Shown in pieces: positions 1 through 8,679 of a stretch of 64,000 nucleotides of DNA (positions are counted from its first letter, which is position 1; each line of letters opens with the position of its first letter). The notes under the pieces are model-generated. The model saw only the letters and a list, made by a program, of their open reading frames with translations. It made no database searches and was not told where the DNA came from. Where the stretch lies: the NCBI GenBank assembly GCA_032433765.1, contig JAVIAB010000051.1, positions 80,374,244 to 80,438,243 on the forward strand, read 5' to 3'. The position numbers were made by a program, and so were the translations under genes. This DNA is from Megaustenia siamemsis (Eukaryota; Mollusca; Gastropoda; Stylommatophora; Ariophantidae).

Positions 1-530
1 AAGGCATTCAAATGGTTAGAGTCACAAGACTACACCCACGCATGTATACTAATTTATTCGATGAGCATGATAAAAATAAGTGGAGGCGGACTCCGTACGC
101 ATGCAATGGGTAGAGTCGTTGCAGAAATCCAAAATACGTAAGGTCACCTTTGTCTATGTCCCTGGACGTGCGGAGAAATGAAAGTGCGAGCAGGTTGGCT
201 AGCTGCGCTGTCGTTGAGGACGGGCAACCAATGGATCGGGCGGACATCACCAATGCCCTCCGAGATGTGGGAAGAGCACATGACTTCGACAAACACAGAT
301 CCACGTCACTTCTTCGGATGATAGAAATGGGAGTTAAGATGGGCACAGCCAGAAATGAGAAACTTTGTGGCCGTGTAAGAAGACTTATCAACCAACATAG
401 AACTGGAGTCGTCAGTCGCTGGACACTGAGTGAATTGCTGAGGAGGGGATCTGAGCACATATGGACATATTCGGAGTGCAATGATGATGACCCGCAAATA
501 ACTCAATAACTCAATTTGTGATCACATTCT
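1..530 (+). pseudogene. Decayed RNase H-bearing 3' end of a non-LTR retrotransposon (copy 1)
   Basis: This is the 3' end of an I/Nimb-like non-LTR element whose C-terminal domain is RNase H. It aligns codon by codon with the better copy at 17,748-18,617 (minus strand), sharing the AFKWL start, the RADI.NALRDVGRA.DFDKHRSTSLLRM block and the CNDDDPQITQ end. The window opens inside the domain. The middle catalytic Asp (SDS in the better copy) reads YS here, and most of the GHAGVRGNERAD segment is deleted near 160-190, so it cannot encode an enzyme. The 3' tail is AACTCAATAACTCAAT at about 499-515. The clade is inferred; RNase H identity is well supported by the sister copy. Confidence 0.75.
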
Positions 531-540
531 CCCATTTTAT

Positions 541-730
541 AACAATGTACTTCAGAATGTAACAACGTCATCACACAGCCTGCGGGGGCCAAAACATGTA
601 GAATCAATGTAGACTTTGAGCCTAAGACTGACATCGCTCTGCCTAGATTCTGCTCTTCATTTTTTTTTTGCCACCAAATGTCCGACATCTGAGTGAAGAT
701 TATTCTAGTTTCCTAAACCGTGATTACAGA
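541..730 (-). repeat. Dispersed repeat X, copy 1
   Basis: The reverse complement of this stretch matches 7059-7200. Both contain GTCGGACATTTGGTGGCAAA and, further on, a GGCAGAGCGATGTCAGTCTT block. Its far end (541-570) matches 3057-3085 as reverse complement in about 25 of 29 positions. No function is apparent. 736-844 holds nothing recognisable. Confidence 0.6.
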
Positions 731-844
731 CATATGCAACAACATATACCACACAGGATACATACCAAATTAACTAAAAACATCAACTTTCATTGCATTG
801 CCTAAAAAAAAAAGAATGGTGCAGTTGAATGCAGTGACTTTAGA

Positions 845-2124
845 ACAAAAAGCCTAATGAGCCATGTTACAAAAACCTTGCTAAAAGTTATACAAGGAAT
901 GATTCAGAATAAAATCAATACTGAATTAGATGAGCAGCAATTTGGATGTTGGAAAAATTGCGGGACAAAAGAAGCCATATTCTGCATGAGAACATGTCGA
1001 AAAGTACACAGAAGAAAACAAACCAATATATGCCTGCTTCATAGACTACACCAAAACTTTTGATAGAGTACACCACAAACAACTTATAGAATACCTAAAA
1101 GAGATACATCTTGATGACATGGACATACGACTAATATGTAATCTATACTGGGAGCAAACAGCAATAATAAAATATAACAAAGAGAACTCTACACCCAGTG
1201 ATATAAAAAGAGGAGTAAGACAGGGATGCATACTATCACCAAGCTTGTTCAATCTATACACTGAGCAAATCTTTAAAAACATCATAGAGATGCCAGGCCT
1301 ACAAATTAATGGAAAGATAATAAATAACCTAAGATAAGCTGATGATACTGTGCTACTCTGCTATTAAGACTGTGTCATCCGCATATCGCAAATGATAAAC
1401 TTAATAGTAAGAAATGATAGACATAATAGTAAAAGAATGCAACAAGAAAGGTCTTAGTCTGAATAGTAAGAAAACAGAAGTAATGGTTATATCGAAGAAA
1501 CAATCACCACCATTATGCAGCATAAAAATAAACGAGACAAATCTGAAACAAGTGCAACGTTTCAAATACTTGGGCACAATAATAACATCAGGTGGGAGAT
1601 GCACTACAGAAATAAAAAGCAGAATAGCTCAGGCCAAAATAGCATTTCAGAAAATGAAAAATATCTTATGCAACAAATCTATGTCAATAAAAATGAGAAA
1701 GAGAGTTCATCGGTGCTATATAGAACCAATTCTGACCTATGGAAGCGAATCATGGACAGTAGACAAACAAATGAAAAGATGATTAGAGGCCACAGAGATG
1801 GGATTTCTCACAAGAATGTTGAAAGTTCCCTGGACAGCTAAAAAGACCAATGAGAAAGTTCTCAAAGAGGCCAAAACAAAAAGGGAGCTCTTAAAAAACA
1901 TCAGAAAGAAGAAATCAACATTTTTCGGGCACATCATGAGAAGAGGAAAGTTGGAATACTTGGTTACAACTGGCAAAATAAAAGGACGACAAAGAGAGAA
2001 AATACTGGATAGCTTGGTGTCATGGCATGGAAAACAGTCAACAACAGAACTGATACGGTGCACTGTAGATAGAAGATTGTGGAGGGACATGATCACCTAC
2101 GTCAACCGGTATGGTACAAGATGA
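845..2124 (+). pseudogene. RTE-like non-LTR reverse transcriptase, family A, 5'-truncated and broken
   Basis: This is the reverse transcriptase half of an RTE-like element. Visible in order: finger/palm sequence with DEQQFG (about 857-1060), the GVRQGCILSP motif (about 1219-1250), a damaged palm motif in which the tyrosine codon of YADD is a stop (about 1336), the SLNSKKTEVMV and FKYLGTI segments (1450-1590), and the thumb and C-terminus with a GHIMRR motif (1798-2124). At least two frameshifts and two stops separate these parts, so it is dead. It ends in a GATGATGATGA tail at 2122-2131, the usual 3' end of these elements here. The endonuclease domain is absent because of 5' truncation. It is joined directly to family B. 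Confidence 0.85.
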
Positions 2125-2907
2125 TGATGACTGTACTACTAGCAGAAAATACTAAAGATCTACAACAATTACTTAATGAAATAAACATGACAAGCAAGAA
2201 ATATGGACTAGATATGAACATCAAAAAGACTAAAACTATTATCATAAACAAAGAAAAAATACTCAATACCCACAAGTGGATATCAAAATTGAAGGAATAA
2301 ATCTGCAGACAGTTCAGAACTACAACTACCTTGGACATACTATAACCAGTGATGGAAAATGTACAACTGAAATAAACAAAAGAATAGGAATGGCAAAAAG
2401 TAATTTTAATGTCATGAAGAACATACTAACATCAAAACAAATAACATCAGGGCTAAAACTAAGAATAGCAAAATGTTACATATTCTCAATATTCTTATAT
2501 GGTGCAGAAACATGAACATTAGACAAGAAAACAGAACAGAGAATTGAAGTCTTTGAAATGTGGATATATAGAAGGATATGTAGAATTGGATGGAAAGAAA
2601 AGAAAACAAACGATGAAGTCTTAAAACAACTAAAAATGAAAAGAGAACTGCTAAATACAATTCAAAAAAGACAAATGCGATTTTTGGGCCATGTTAAAAG
2701 ACACAAAAGCCTACTAAAAGTAATCCTGGTGGGGAAAATACAAGGAAAAAGAGGCAGAGGCAGAGCAAGACTAACATGGACGAGTAACATCAAAAGATGG
2801 ACAAATCAGCCTATGACAACCTGCACCATCAAAGCAAGAGACAGAGCAGAATGGCGCTCCATGGTAGCCAACCTTCGTTGCCGAGACGGCACTCGATGAT
2901 GATGAAA
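2125..2907 (+). pseudogene. RTE-like reverse transcriptase 3' end, family B
   Basis: A second RTE-like 3' half begins right at the tail of family A. Its first readable residues are TVLLAEN, the sequence that normally follows YADD, then a YLGHTITSDGKC segment (about 2321-2360), LYGAET followed by a stop (about 2497-2517), and a C-terminus (2558-2899) with FLGHVKRH, GKRGRGR and WRSMVANLRC. Breaks are a frameshift near 2278 and a stop at about 2513. It ends in CTCGATGATGATGA at about 2893-2906. It is closely related to 19,231-19,755 and 44,990-45,600. Confidence 0.85.
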
Positions 2908-2932
2908 TCGTGACACGTCAGACATGTTCAAT
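2905..2932. repeat. 28-bp inverted repeat, left copy
   Basis: This 28-bp stretch is the exact reverse complement of 7059-7086, so the two bracket the capsid-gene block. The right copy lies 10 bp outside the inferred right terminus of that element and continues into repeat X; the left copy abuts the GATGAT tail of RTE family B. Sequence inward of the two copies is not similar, so this is not a long terminal repeat. Confidence 0.8.
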
Positions 2933-3085
2933 GATGGTACAGATAGGGAGTTCTTGTAAGGGTTCATGTTGAAATGTTCGTTCCAGTCTTAAGAGGAAAA
3001 TCTCGTTTTAAAATGCGGTGATCGTTTATTGTATGAATTGATATAACATAAGTGCGGTGACGTTGCGACATTCTGAATTACATTG
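2933..3085. other. Truncation zone left of the capsid block
   Basis: No terminal repeat of the viral element is found here, although one is expected. 3057-3085 resembles the far end of repeat X (541-570, reverse complement), so viral sequence proper probably starts near 3086. The rest matches nothing else in the window. Confidence 0.4.
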
Positions 3086-3242
3086 TGGTTTACGACGACG
3101 AATCAGAAAGCGAGTCGGGAAGGCAGCACCACCTGGCCAACCCGTTACGAAGAGAATAAAACCAGCAGCTAGACAGTTCCCCCTTCATTCTGCAAGCAAG
3201 AGGCGAACTAAGCTGTCGGTACCAAATTATATATTTGATTAA
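3057..3242 (+). CDS. Short basic ORF (remnant of virion core/minor protein?) upstream of capsid gene
   Basis: This is a frame of about 60 codons with a very basic middle (LRRRIRKRVGKAA, then TKRIKP and KRRTK) ending in NYIFD. There is no ATG at its start: the frame opens after a stop at 3039, and 3057 is GTG, so it is most likely the C-terminal remnant of a longer protein cut off by the left truncation. Its TAA (3240-3242) overlaps the ATG of the capsid gene in TAATG, an arrangement known to allow termination-reinitiation on one transcript. Polinton and adintovirus capsid loci often carry small basic core-like proteins, but I cannot assign this one to a family. Confidence 0.45.
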   Translation: MTLRHSELHCGLRRRIRKRVGKAAPPGQPVTKRIKPAARQFPLHSASKRRTKLSVPNYIFD

Positions 3243-4483
3243 TGTTGTCTCTCATTCACCCCAAGTCATGTGAATGTCTTCATTCTGGTTTGGATTTATT
3301 TAGCGTTCCACCAACTCAGACTGCTGTAGACTCGGGCCAATTTACTGAAATTCGACCTCTTGCCTCGTTAGCGCATGGGGCTCCCATAGAGTTTTTCATT
3401 TCTGGAAACACTGAAGAGTATCTAGATCTTTTCAACACGTTTTTACATCTGCGGGCCAGGATCACCCTCCCCAATGGTGAAAGTTTACCGTTGGATGCCG
3501 AGGTAGGACCAGTCAACAATTATCTTCACAGTCTATTTTCTCAAGTCGACGTATCTCTGAATGATAAATTGATTACACCATCTGAGAATACCTATCCATT
3601 TAGAGCAGTGTTCGAGACTATACTAAACTATGGGGAGGATGCGAAAACGGGGTACTTGACGGCTGCTCTGTTCTACAAAGATACAGCAGGACACCACGAT
3701 GATATGCAGGCTAACGAGGGATTTAAAATACGATGTGCTTTGACTTCGGATAGTAAAGAGGTTGAAATGATGGGTCGTTTGCACTCTGATCTCTTTGTGC
3801 AGGACCGTTACATGTTAAACAGAGTGGATGTAAAGATTAAACTCACACCCTCTAAGGACGTGTTCAACATCATGGCTCAGGATAAGTCTGTGGGTTATAA
3901 GAGTGTAATCACTTATGCTGCCCTCGTGGTCAGGAAAGTTAAGCTAAACCCAGCAATTTCTCTGGCCCACGAAAAGGCTCTTTTAAGTGGGAATGCACGG
4001 TATCCAATCAAGCGGGTTACCCTCAAAACATTTGCCATTGCTCGTGGGATATTTTCTCACAACCAAGACAATTTATTCCTGTCTCAAACGCCAACACGTA
4101 TAGTGATAGGTCTAATTACCGCCACTGCTTTTAATGAAGTTTATAACATTAACCCATTGAATTTTCAACACTTTGGTTTGACTTATATGAACCTGACGGT
4201 TGACGGGAGATGTGTATCCGGAAAGCCCCTAGCTATGGACTTTGAACACAATCACTATTCGCATGCCTTTTTTGGTACAAATTTGGCCATGGGTTTGATT
4301 GGTAGAGATGCTGGAAATGGTATTAATTATCAACAGTTCAAGGAGGGCTTTTGTCTATTTGGTTTTGACCTCACACCCAGTCTGCTAGATGGATCCCAGT
4401 TTGAGCTAGCCACGAGTGGACCCTTGTCGATAGAGCTCAAATTCGCGGCTCCCACGACAACGCCCCTACAAGTTATTGTCTAA
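3242..4483 (+). CDS. Polinton/adintovirus-type major capsid protein (F54H12.2-like)
   Basis: An uninterrupted 413-codon ORF with unbiased codon use. I recognise the protein as the invertebrate family named after C. elegans F54H12.2, from conserved segments such as EFFISGN near residue 40, the LHSLFSQVDVSLN block (about 95-107), YPFRAVFETILNYG (about 118-131) and the C-terminal half with an FNVY-like VYNINPLNF region and YQQFKEG. In Polintons and adintoviruses this position is held by the double jelly-roll major capsid protein that builds the icosahedral shell; the fold cannot be seen directly here, so it is inferred. There is no signal peptide or membrane segment. The start is the ATG in TAATG after the basic ORF. 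The next genes, 70 nt downstream, are a protease of the type that processes such virions and then a PC4-like protein. It is the only gene of the block with no visible damage besides the PC4-like gene. An old endogenous viral copy, annotated as found. Confidence 0.8.
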   Translation: MLSLIHPKSCECLHSGLDLFSVPPTQTAVDSGQFTEIRPLASLAHGAPIEFFISGNTEEYLDLFNTFLHLRARITLPNGESLPLDAEVGPVNNYLHSLFSQVDVSLNDKLITPSENTYPFRAVFETILNYGEDAKTGYLTAALFYKDTAGHHDDMQANEGFKIRCALTSDSKEVEMMGRLHSDLFVQDRYMLNRVDVKIKLTPSKDVFNIMAQDKSVGYKSVITYAALVVRKVKLNPAISLAHEKALLSGNARYPIKRVTLKTFAIARGIFSHNQDNLFLSQTPTRIVIGLITATAFNEVYNINPLNFQHFGLTYMNLTVDGRCVSGKPLAMDFEHNHYSHAFFGTNLAMGLIGRDAGNGINYQQFKEGFCLFGFDLTPSLLDGSQFELATSGPLSIELKFAAPTTTPLQVIV

Positions 4484-4553
4484 GCCGAGTTGGATTCAGT
4501 ACTGGAAGTGTCCAAGACAAGACAGGTTCTAACAGACTACGCTATTTGAGAAA

Positions 4554-5038
4554 ATGAACACGGGGGATATTTAAAGTCTCTTGATGTCCGATGTTTTTGT
4601 TCGACGTTGCGCCCTTGTTAGTGTCATCCCACGAAACCACTTACCGCCCATCATCGATCAAACCAAGACTGCAGCCTTTGTCGTAAACACCGACCCTGCC
4701 CACAAACCTGGTAAACACTGGGTGGCCCTCTTTTACAACGGCCTCGGACAAATAGAGTATTTCGATTCCTACAGTTTACCTCCCAGGTACATTGATATTT
4801 TAAACTTTATCGAGAGGAATTCACATGTTCCATTCGTCTACAACCCACGAGTGTTACAAGACTTGTTTAGTAACACGTGTGGTCTATATTGTGTTATTAT
4901 ATAATTTTAAAGTATCGTGGTGCGAGCGTTAACAGAATTCTCATGCCATTTTCAACGAAACAACATATTAACGACCGTATCATTTATCGGTTGATGGCGC
5001 CCTGGATCCATCGATTTCGTGGGACAAACTTCCCATGA
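4554..5038 (+). pseudogene. Adenain-type cysteine protease of a Polinton/adintovirus-like element, broken
   Basis: The readable core (about 4584-4904) shows the adenain signature: His in GKHW (codon 4716-4718), an acidic residue in FDSYS, Gln in VLQD, and the catalytic Cys in NTCGLYC (codon 4878-4880). This family matures virion proteins in adenoviruses and Polintons. Two lesions are visible. An in-frame TAA lies at 4572-4574, six codons after the natural ATG at 4554. A frame change lies just after the catalytic Cys, where the frame stops at 4902-4904 while another frame stays open and coding-like from about 4905 to a TGA at 5036-5038. Internal starts (4584) would skip the first lesion but not the second. 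It follows the capsid gene by 70 nt on the same strand. The catalytic residues themselves are intact, which suggests recent decay or an assembly/homopolymer error. Confidence 0.8.
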
Positions 5039-5099
5039 CTCGTCAAAGATGGCGGCTCTCTGAACATGTCTCAACACGTCCGATGACGTATTGCATCAG
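5039..5099. other. Short intergenic spacer
   Basis: This lies between the protease remnant and the next promoter. Nothing recognisable. Confidence 0.4.
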
Positions 5100-5200
5100 T
5101 TACTATAAATAGAGCGTATTCCATTGGTTACTATAAATAGACTGACCACGCCCCCTTGTTACAGGGTATAAAGGTCAGCCGTTCTCAGTGCTACTACACA
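5100..5200 (+). promoter_or_regulatory. TATA-rich promoter region of the PC4-like gene
   Basis: Two copies of TTACTATAAATAG (boxes at 5104-5112 and 5132-5140) lie 28 bp apart with a CCATTGG (CCAAT-type) motif between them. A third box, TATAAA, is at 5167-5172. A TCAGT initiator-like pentamer at 5185-5189 is only about 20 nt from the third TATA box, closer than usual, so the start site is not fixed. The gene's ATG follows at 5237. This suggests separate transcription of the downstream gene. Confidence 0.55.
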
Positions 5201-5236
5201 TACAGAAAATCAGAGCCCCAGTGGTGTGATTCGAAC

Positions 5237-5776
5237 ATGGAGTCGTCTAGCGTTAATATGCCAGCTTCATTTGATGTATGTGATCAACGTATTTTCATGT
5301 CTAGTAGAAATGAGAATATAATTCCACTGTCCAAAGATGGTGTTAAGGCAGTCTCAGTTTCTGCTTTTCATAACAGACCATTGATAAACATAAGGTCATA
5401 TCGTGGTGAGAGTCTGCTTAAGTTTCCTACCAGAACTGGAATAACACTCTCGAGAGATGAATTTACCACTCTAGTTGATATGCGAGATGACATTTTATCA
5501 ACTTATGATAACATCAACTACACTACGCCGCTTGTTGAGCAACCGAAAGATCCAAGAGATATGTATGCCTCGAGTGATTCAATTTCAACACAGTCGTCGA
5601 TTACCTACGCCGTCTTTGATCAAGGCTTTGTCAAAATGGAGGGTGGCTGTGTTTTGAACGCTAATCAACCTTCGTATTCACCAGTGTTTGATAGCCATTT
5701 ACCTCAAACAGACAGTTCCAACAAAGCGAGGAAGCCAAGACGAGTAAAATTAATAAATTCTGCAGTGGGACAGTGA
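5237..5776 (+). CDS. PC4-like single-strand DNA binding domain protein of the viral element
   Basis: 179 codons from ATG 5237. The frame is open further upstream to 5156, but that would start inside the TATA box region, so 5237 is preferred. Residues about 37-86 fit the PC4/p15 transcriptional coactivator fold pattern: VSVSAF followed by a short turn, PLINIRSY, then a loop, TGITLSRDEFTTL and a helix with RDDI. In PC4 the matching parts read as a beta strand, the IDIREY strand and the KGISL plus helix that form the dimer and bind single-stranded DNA. After it comes an acidic, Ser/Asp-rich stretch (about 95-160) and a basic tail (NKARKPRRVK). PC4 proteins act in RNA polymerase II transcription or in handling single-stranded DNA; which role applies here is unknown. 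The gene sits on the same strand as the capsid and protease genes. Polyadenylation signals follow at 5928 and 5950. The domain call is by eye; a fold comparison would settle it. Confidence 0.6.
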   Translation: MESSSVNMPASFDVCDQRIFMSSRNENIIPLSKDGVKAVSVSAFHNRPLINIRSYRGESLLKFPTRTGITLSRDEFTTLVDMRDDILSTYDNINYTTPLVEQPKDPRDMYASSDSISTQSSITYAVFDQGFVKMEGGCVLNANQPSYSPVFDSHLPQTDSSNKARKPRRVKLINSAVGQ

Positions 5777-6100
5777 CATTTTTATTACTTAGTCTATATA
5801 CATGACTATGTTGTTATATGTGTACTTTTTCAGTTGTTTTGAATTCATATTTGTACTATTGAAATCATCATTGTTCAATTATAAATATTTGAATGTGTAA
5901 CATGTGTTGTCTACGTTGATGTATTAAAATAAATTTGTTTCATTGTGAAAATAAAATTATGTTTTATTGTGAAAATAAACATTATAAAAAAGAGCAAATT
6001 TGTTTGTTTTTTATTTGACTTGTTTTAATTTATTTAATTTTAAATTATTTTGTTGTATTAAAATAAACAACAGTATAGAATCTACGATAAAAATAAGGTT
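5777..6100 (+). terminator. 3' region with polyadenylation signals
   Basis: AT-rich sequence with AATAAA at 5928-5933 and 5950-5955, followed by repeated TTTTATTGTGAAAATAAA-like sequence. It probably ends the transcript of the PC4-like gene. No ORF of note. Confidence 0.5.
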
Positions 6101-6660
6101 CTACTTACGGTTTGTAAAGAAATTTACTTGTACAGCCAAGCACACTCTTGCTTGAGTTACAGCCAAGGCACTCGTTGAAACTGCTTGTGAGACTTGATGC
6201 TTGAATCTACTTATATACAGTTCTAACATCTTTGTTCGATCAAAAACTCTCCATTTCAAACATATTAATTTCCCCTAAACATCTCACATTAAAACAACCG
6301 CCCAGTAAAATTCCCCTGATTAGTGGTATTCTAATCTTCAGATGATAAAAAAAAAGTCATTAACGTACCCCTGACCAGTCTTTGCGGCGCCAAGTCTTTG
6401 ATGATCACTTATCGGCTAGCCGATAAATTTATTAGTGTGGCCATGGGTAAACGCTAGCGTTATCCTTTGATGTCCTCGCGGGCGGTTTGATGTCCACGCG
6501 GGTGGTTTGATGTCTACGCGGGTGGTCTACGCGGAAGTAAGTACTCACGGAGAACCGAGCTCTTTGATCTCACTTAACGTTATTAACGCGATGTTTCTGT
6601 TTCACGTTTGGTATGTAATTACTAAGTTCGTTAATGCGCCTTCGTGTAGCATGTGTAACG
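6101..6660. other. Non-coding right part of the viral element
   Basis: No convincing ORF. It contains three tandem copies of a 20-bp unit built on GGTTTGATGTCCACGCGGGT (about 6470-6530) and several TTAACG/TTAATGCG motifs like those in the long terminal repeats at 27.9-33.8 kb. Confidence 0.45.
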
Positions 6661-7048
6661 GACTAAGTTGTTAGAAACAAGGAAGTTTTTAAAACTTATC
6701 TTGAATAAAACTGTTTTGAAAGCACAAAGTCACTGTTTTTATTGCCTGAGAGTACAAAGTTATGATACCACCCCTTCGCAACTCCACCACCGCCCACCCC
6801 TTCACCACCCCCATCCCGAGAGGTCGAGAGATAACGAGAGGTCAACGAGAGGTCACCAGGTAGAATGGGCGGGTAGACTCTCATATAAGGAAAAAAATAT
6901 AGACTCTCATATAAGAAAAAATGTAGACTCTCATATAAGGAAAAAACGCCTGGCAGCAGCAAAAAATCTGCCGGTAGACTATTTATATAAGGAATATTCT
7001 GCTGCTTGAAGTAGCTTTCACGGTGTTATCACTGGATATACTACTACT
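6661..7048. mobile_element. Right terminal region of the capsid-bearing Polinton-like element
   Basis: Motif order matches the right terminal repeat of the 27,945-33,788 element: AGTACAAAGTTATG, an ACCCC run, GAGATAAC, GAGGTCAACGAGA, then ACTCTCATATAAG (single there, three copies here at 6877, 6902 and 6926), a GGCAGCAG/CTGCCGG block, and an end CACTGGATATACTACTACT resembling its CTAGTACCTCACTACT. By this alignment the terminus is 7048, giving an end in ...ACT and a start in AGT on the other strand, as expected for Polintons. Possible flank: CCAATT (7049-7054). No partner terminal repeat was found on the left. Confidence 0.6.
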
Positions 7049-7058
7049 CCAATTACAT

Positions 7059-7200
7059 ATTGAACATGTCTGACGTGTCACGATTTAGGAAACTAGAATA
7101 ATCTCCACTCAGATGTCGGACATTTGGTGGCAAAAGATGAAGAGGAGAATCTAGGCAGAGCGATGTCAGTCTTAGGCTCAAAGTTAGAACGTAGCCTAGT
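7059..7200 (+). repeat. Dispersed repeat X, copy 2, starting with the right 28-bp inverted repeat
   Basis: 7059-7086 is the exact reverse complement of 2905-2932. The sequence continues into repeat X as at 541-730 (reverse complement), with two small indels. Confidence 0.65.
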
Positions 7201-8340
7201 TAGAACGTCCGGAGTCTTGGGTTTTCTCAATTAGAAAAAACCAACAAACTGCAGCAGTATAGTGTCACGACGCGGGCTGCATGACTATCGGTTTTTACCC
7301 TTTTCCATTGGGTTTCCCCCCATCCATATAAAAATGCTAGAGTTTGAGTGAAAGTACGTAATATGATAATAACGAGAAAGACAGGACGATCAGTGTTGTT
7401 TTCTTGGAGGGCGGCTCTGTTTTCTCAGAGGCCGGCGCTGTCGTCATAAATAACGTTGCATCTCACAGCCTGATTTATGCGCTTGAGACGTGGCAGTTCA
7501 AGATGACTTTGGAAAGTTTGCTGACTGCACGTGGTCAGGTAGCGGGGTGGCCCCATGCCGCGGCACAGGTCATCTTGGTCTGCGCCCCCGATCTCCGGAG
7601 ATACCAGTTGAAGTATGCCGCAACGGTCAACACCGCTGGCATTGAGTAGCTTTTGGCATCGCCAGAGTGACGTTAGCGTAAAGCGTATGGATACTGGGTG
7701 ACATGCTGTACCACAGCCCATTCGCCAGGTCGTCGAGCGGCTGTTCAAAGCTTCTCTCCATACTCTTCTATGGAGGGAATTTGCTGGCAGTCCCTTGGTC
7801 GACAATTTCTAAAATATTCCACTTTTTAAAAAGAATTGGTTAACACTAAAGGGAAATAATCCATAGCTAAAATCAGTACCTTGGAGTTTAGTACTCTTAC
7901 TTTGATAAAAACAAGAGACTTACTTGAGTGTTTCAACTCACCTCTTGTTTCCTGTTCTCGAATTAGGGGAAGCAGAAGCGCCTGCGACCTGCGGTCGCAA
8001 TAGCAGGGTCGACGCACCATCAGCCGACCAAGACCTAGCAGTTCTACCTCCTCGTGGTCTCCCCTGGTAACAGTCTGCGTTAAAACAGGCTGGCTAACAG
8101 AAGTTATGATCGCCGTGTTCCCTGTAGTGGTGGCTGTCACTGATATTGAGTACTCAGTAGTTCAGTACCTCTGACTAGTAGTTTCCCAGCATAGCCTTGG
8201 ATAGACGAACTCCAGCTTCTCTAGTAAGAGTCGGGAATGTCAAGAAAGCCATTACGACCCGCCACATCAAATGAGTCAAAGGGCAACCTGCCCGTATCAA
8301 CTCGTGGCAATCCGTCAATAATAACAACAACAACATGCTC
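7201..8340. other. Unassigned, GC-richer segment
   Basis: A TGTCACGACGCGGG motif (7261), a TATAAAAATG box (about 7327) and an end near CAACAACAACA (about 8333) give a faint LTR-like look, but no paired LTR, primer site or target duplication was found. Short ORFs on both strands (7404-7649 plus, 7425-7805 minus) resemble nothing I know. Confidence 0.3.
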
Positions 8341-8679
8341 TCGAATTCTTATACCAGGCAGATACTGAAGTGAACTGATAACATCAAGATGATAACAGGG
8401 GAATCATCAAGAACACAGCCATGTGTGCAGTATCAGAGCTGTCAGTGTGATAACACTTGGCCGAAAGGGATTCATGGGAGCTTATAATATCCAAATGCGG
8501 TCTGCCAGTTAACATCTGGATGAGTTGTCAGCTAAACATTATGTCCACGGAGAGAATGTGCTTCTATTGGTGGAACATGCACCAGTCTACACAGTTAGTG
8601 TCTGAAACATGAACAAATTTAGAAACCAGACTGAAGAAGATGGGGATATGTAGACACAAGACAAGGTCTCAGCTTGGTT
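8341..8679. other. Unassigned
   Basis: No ORF of note, repeat or RNA seen. Confidence 0.4.

Noticed and set aside
5185..5189. TCAGT as the definite transcription start of the PC4-like gene
   Set aside because: Only about 20 nt from the nearest TATA box; other TATA boxes give other starts.
7425..7805. 126-codon minus frame as a gene
   Set aside because: No family resemblance and an overlapping open frame on the other strand; composition alone is not evidence.
7256..8335. Solo LTR beginning TGTCACGACG with a TATA box
   Set aside because: No second LTR, primer binding site, or matching target duplication at either side.
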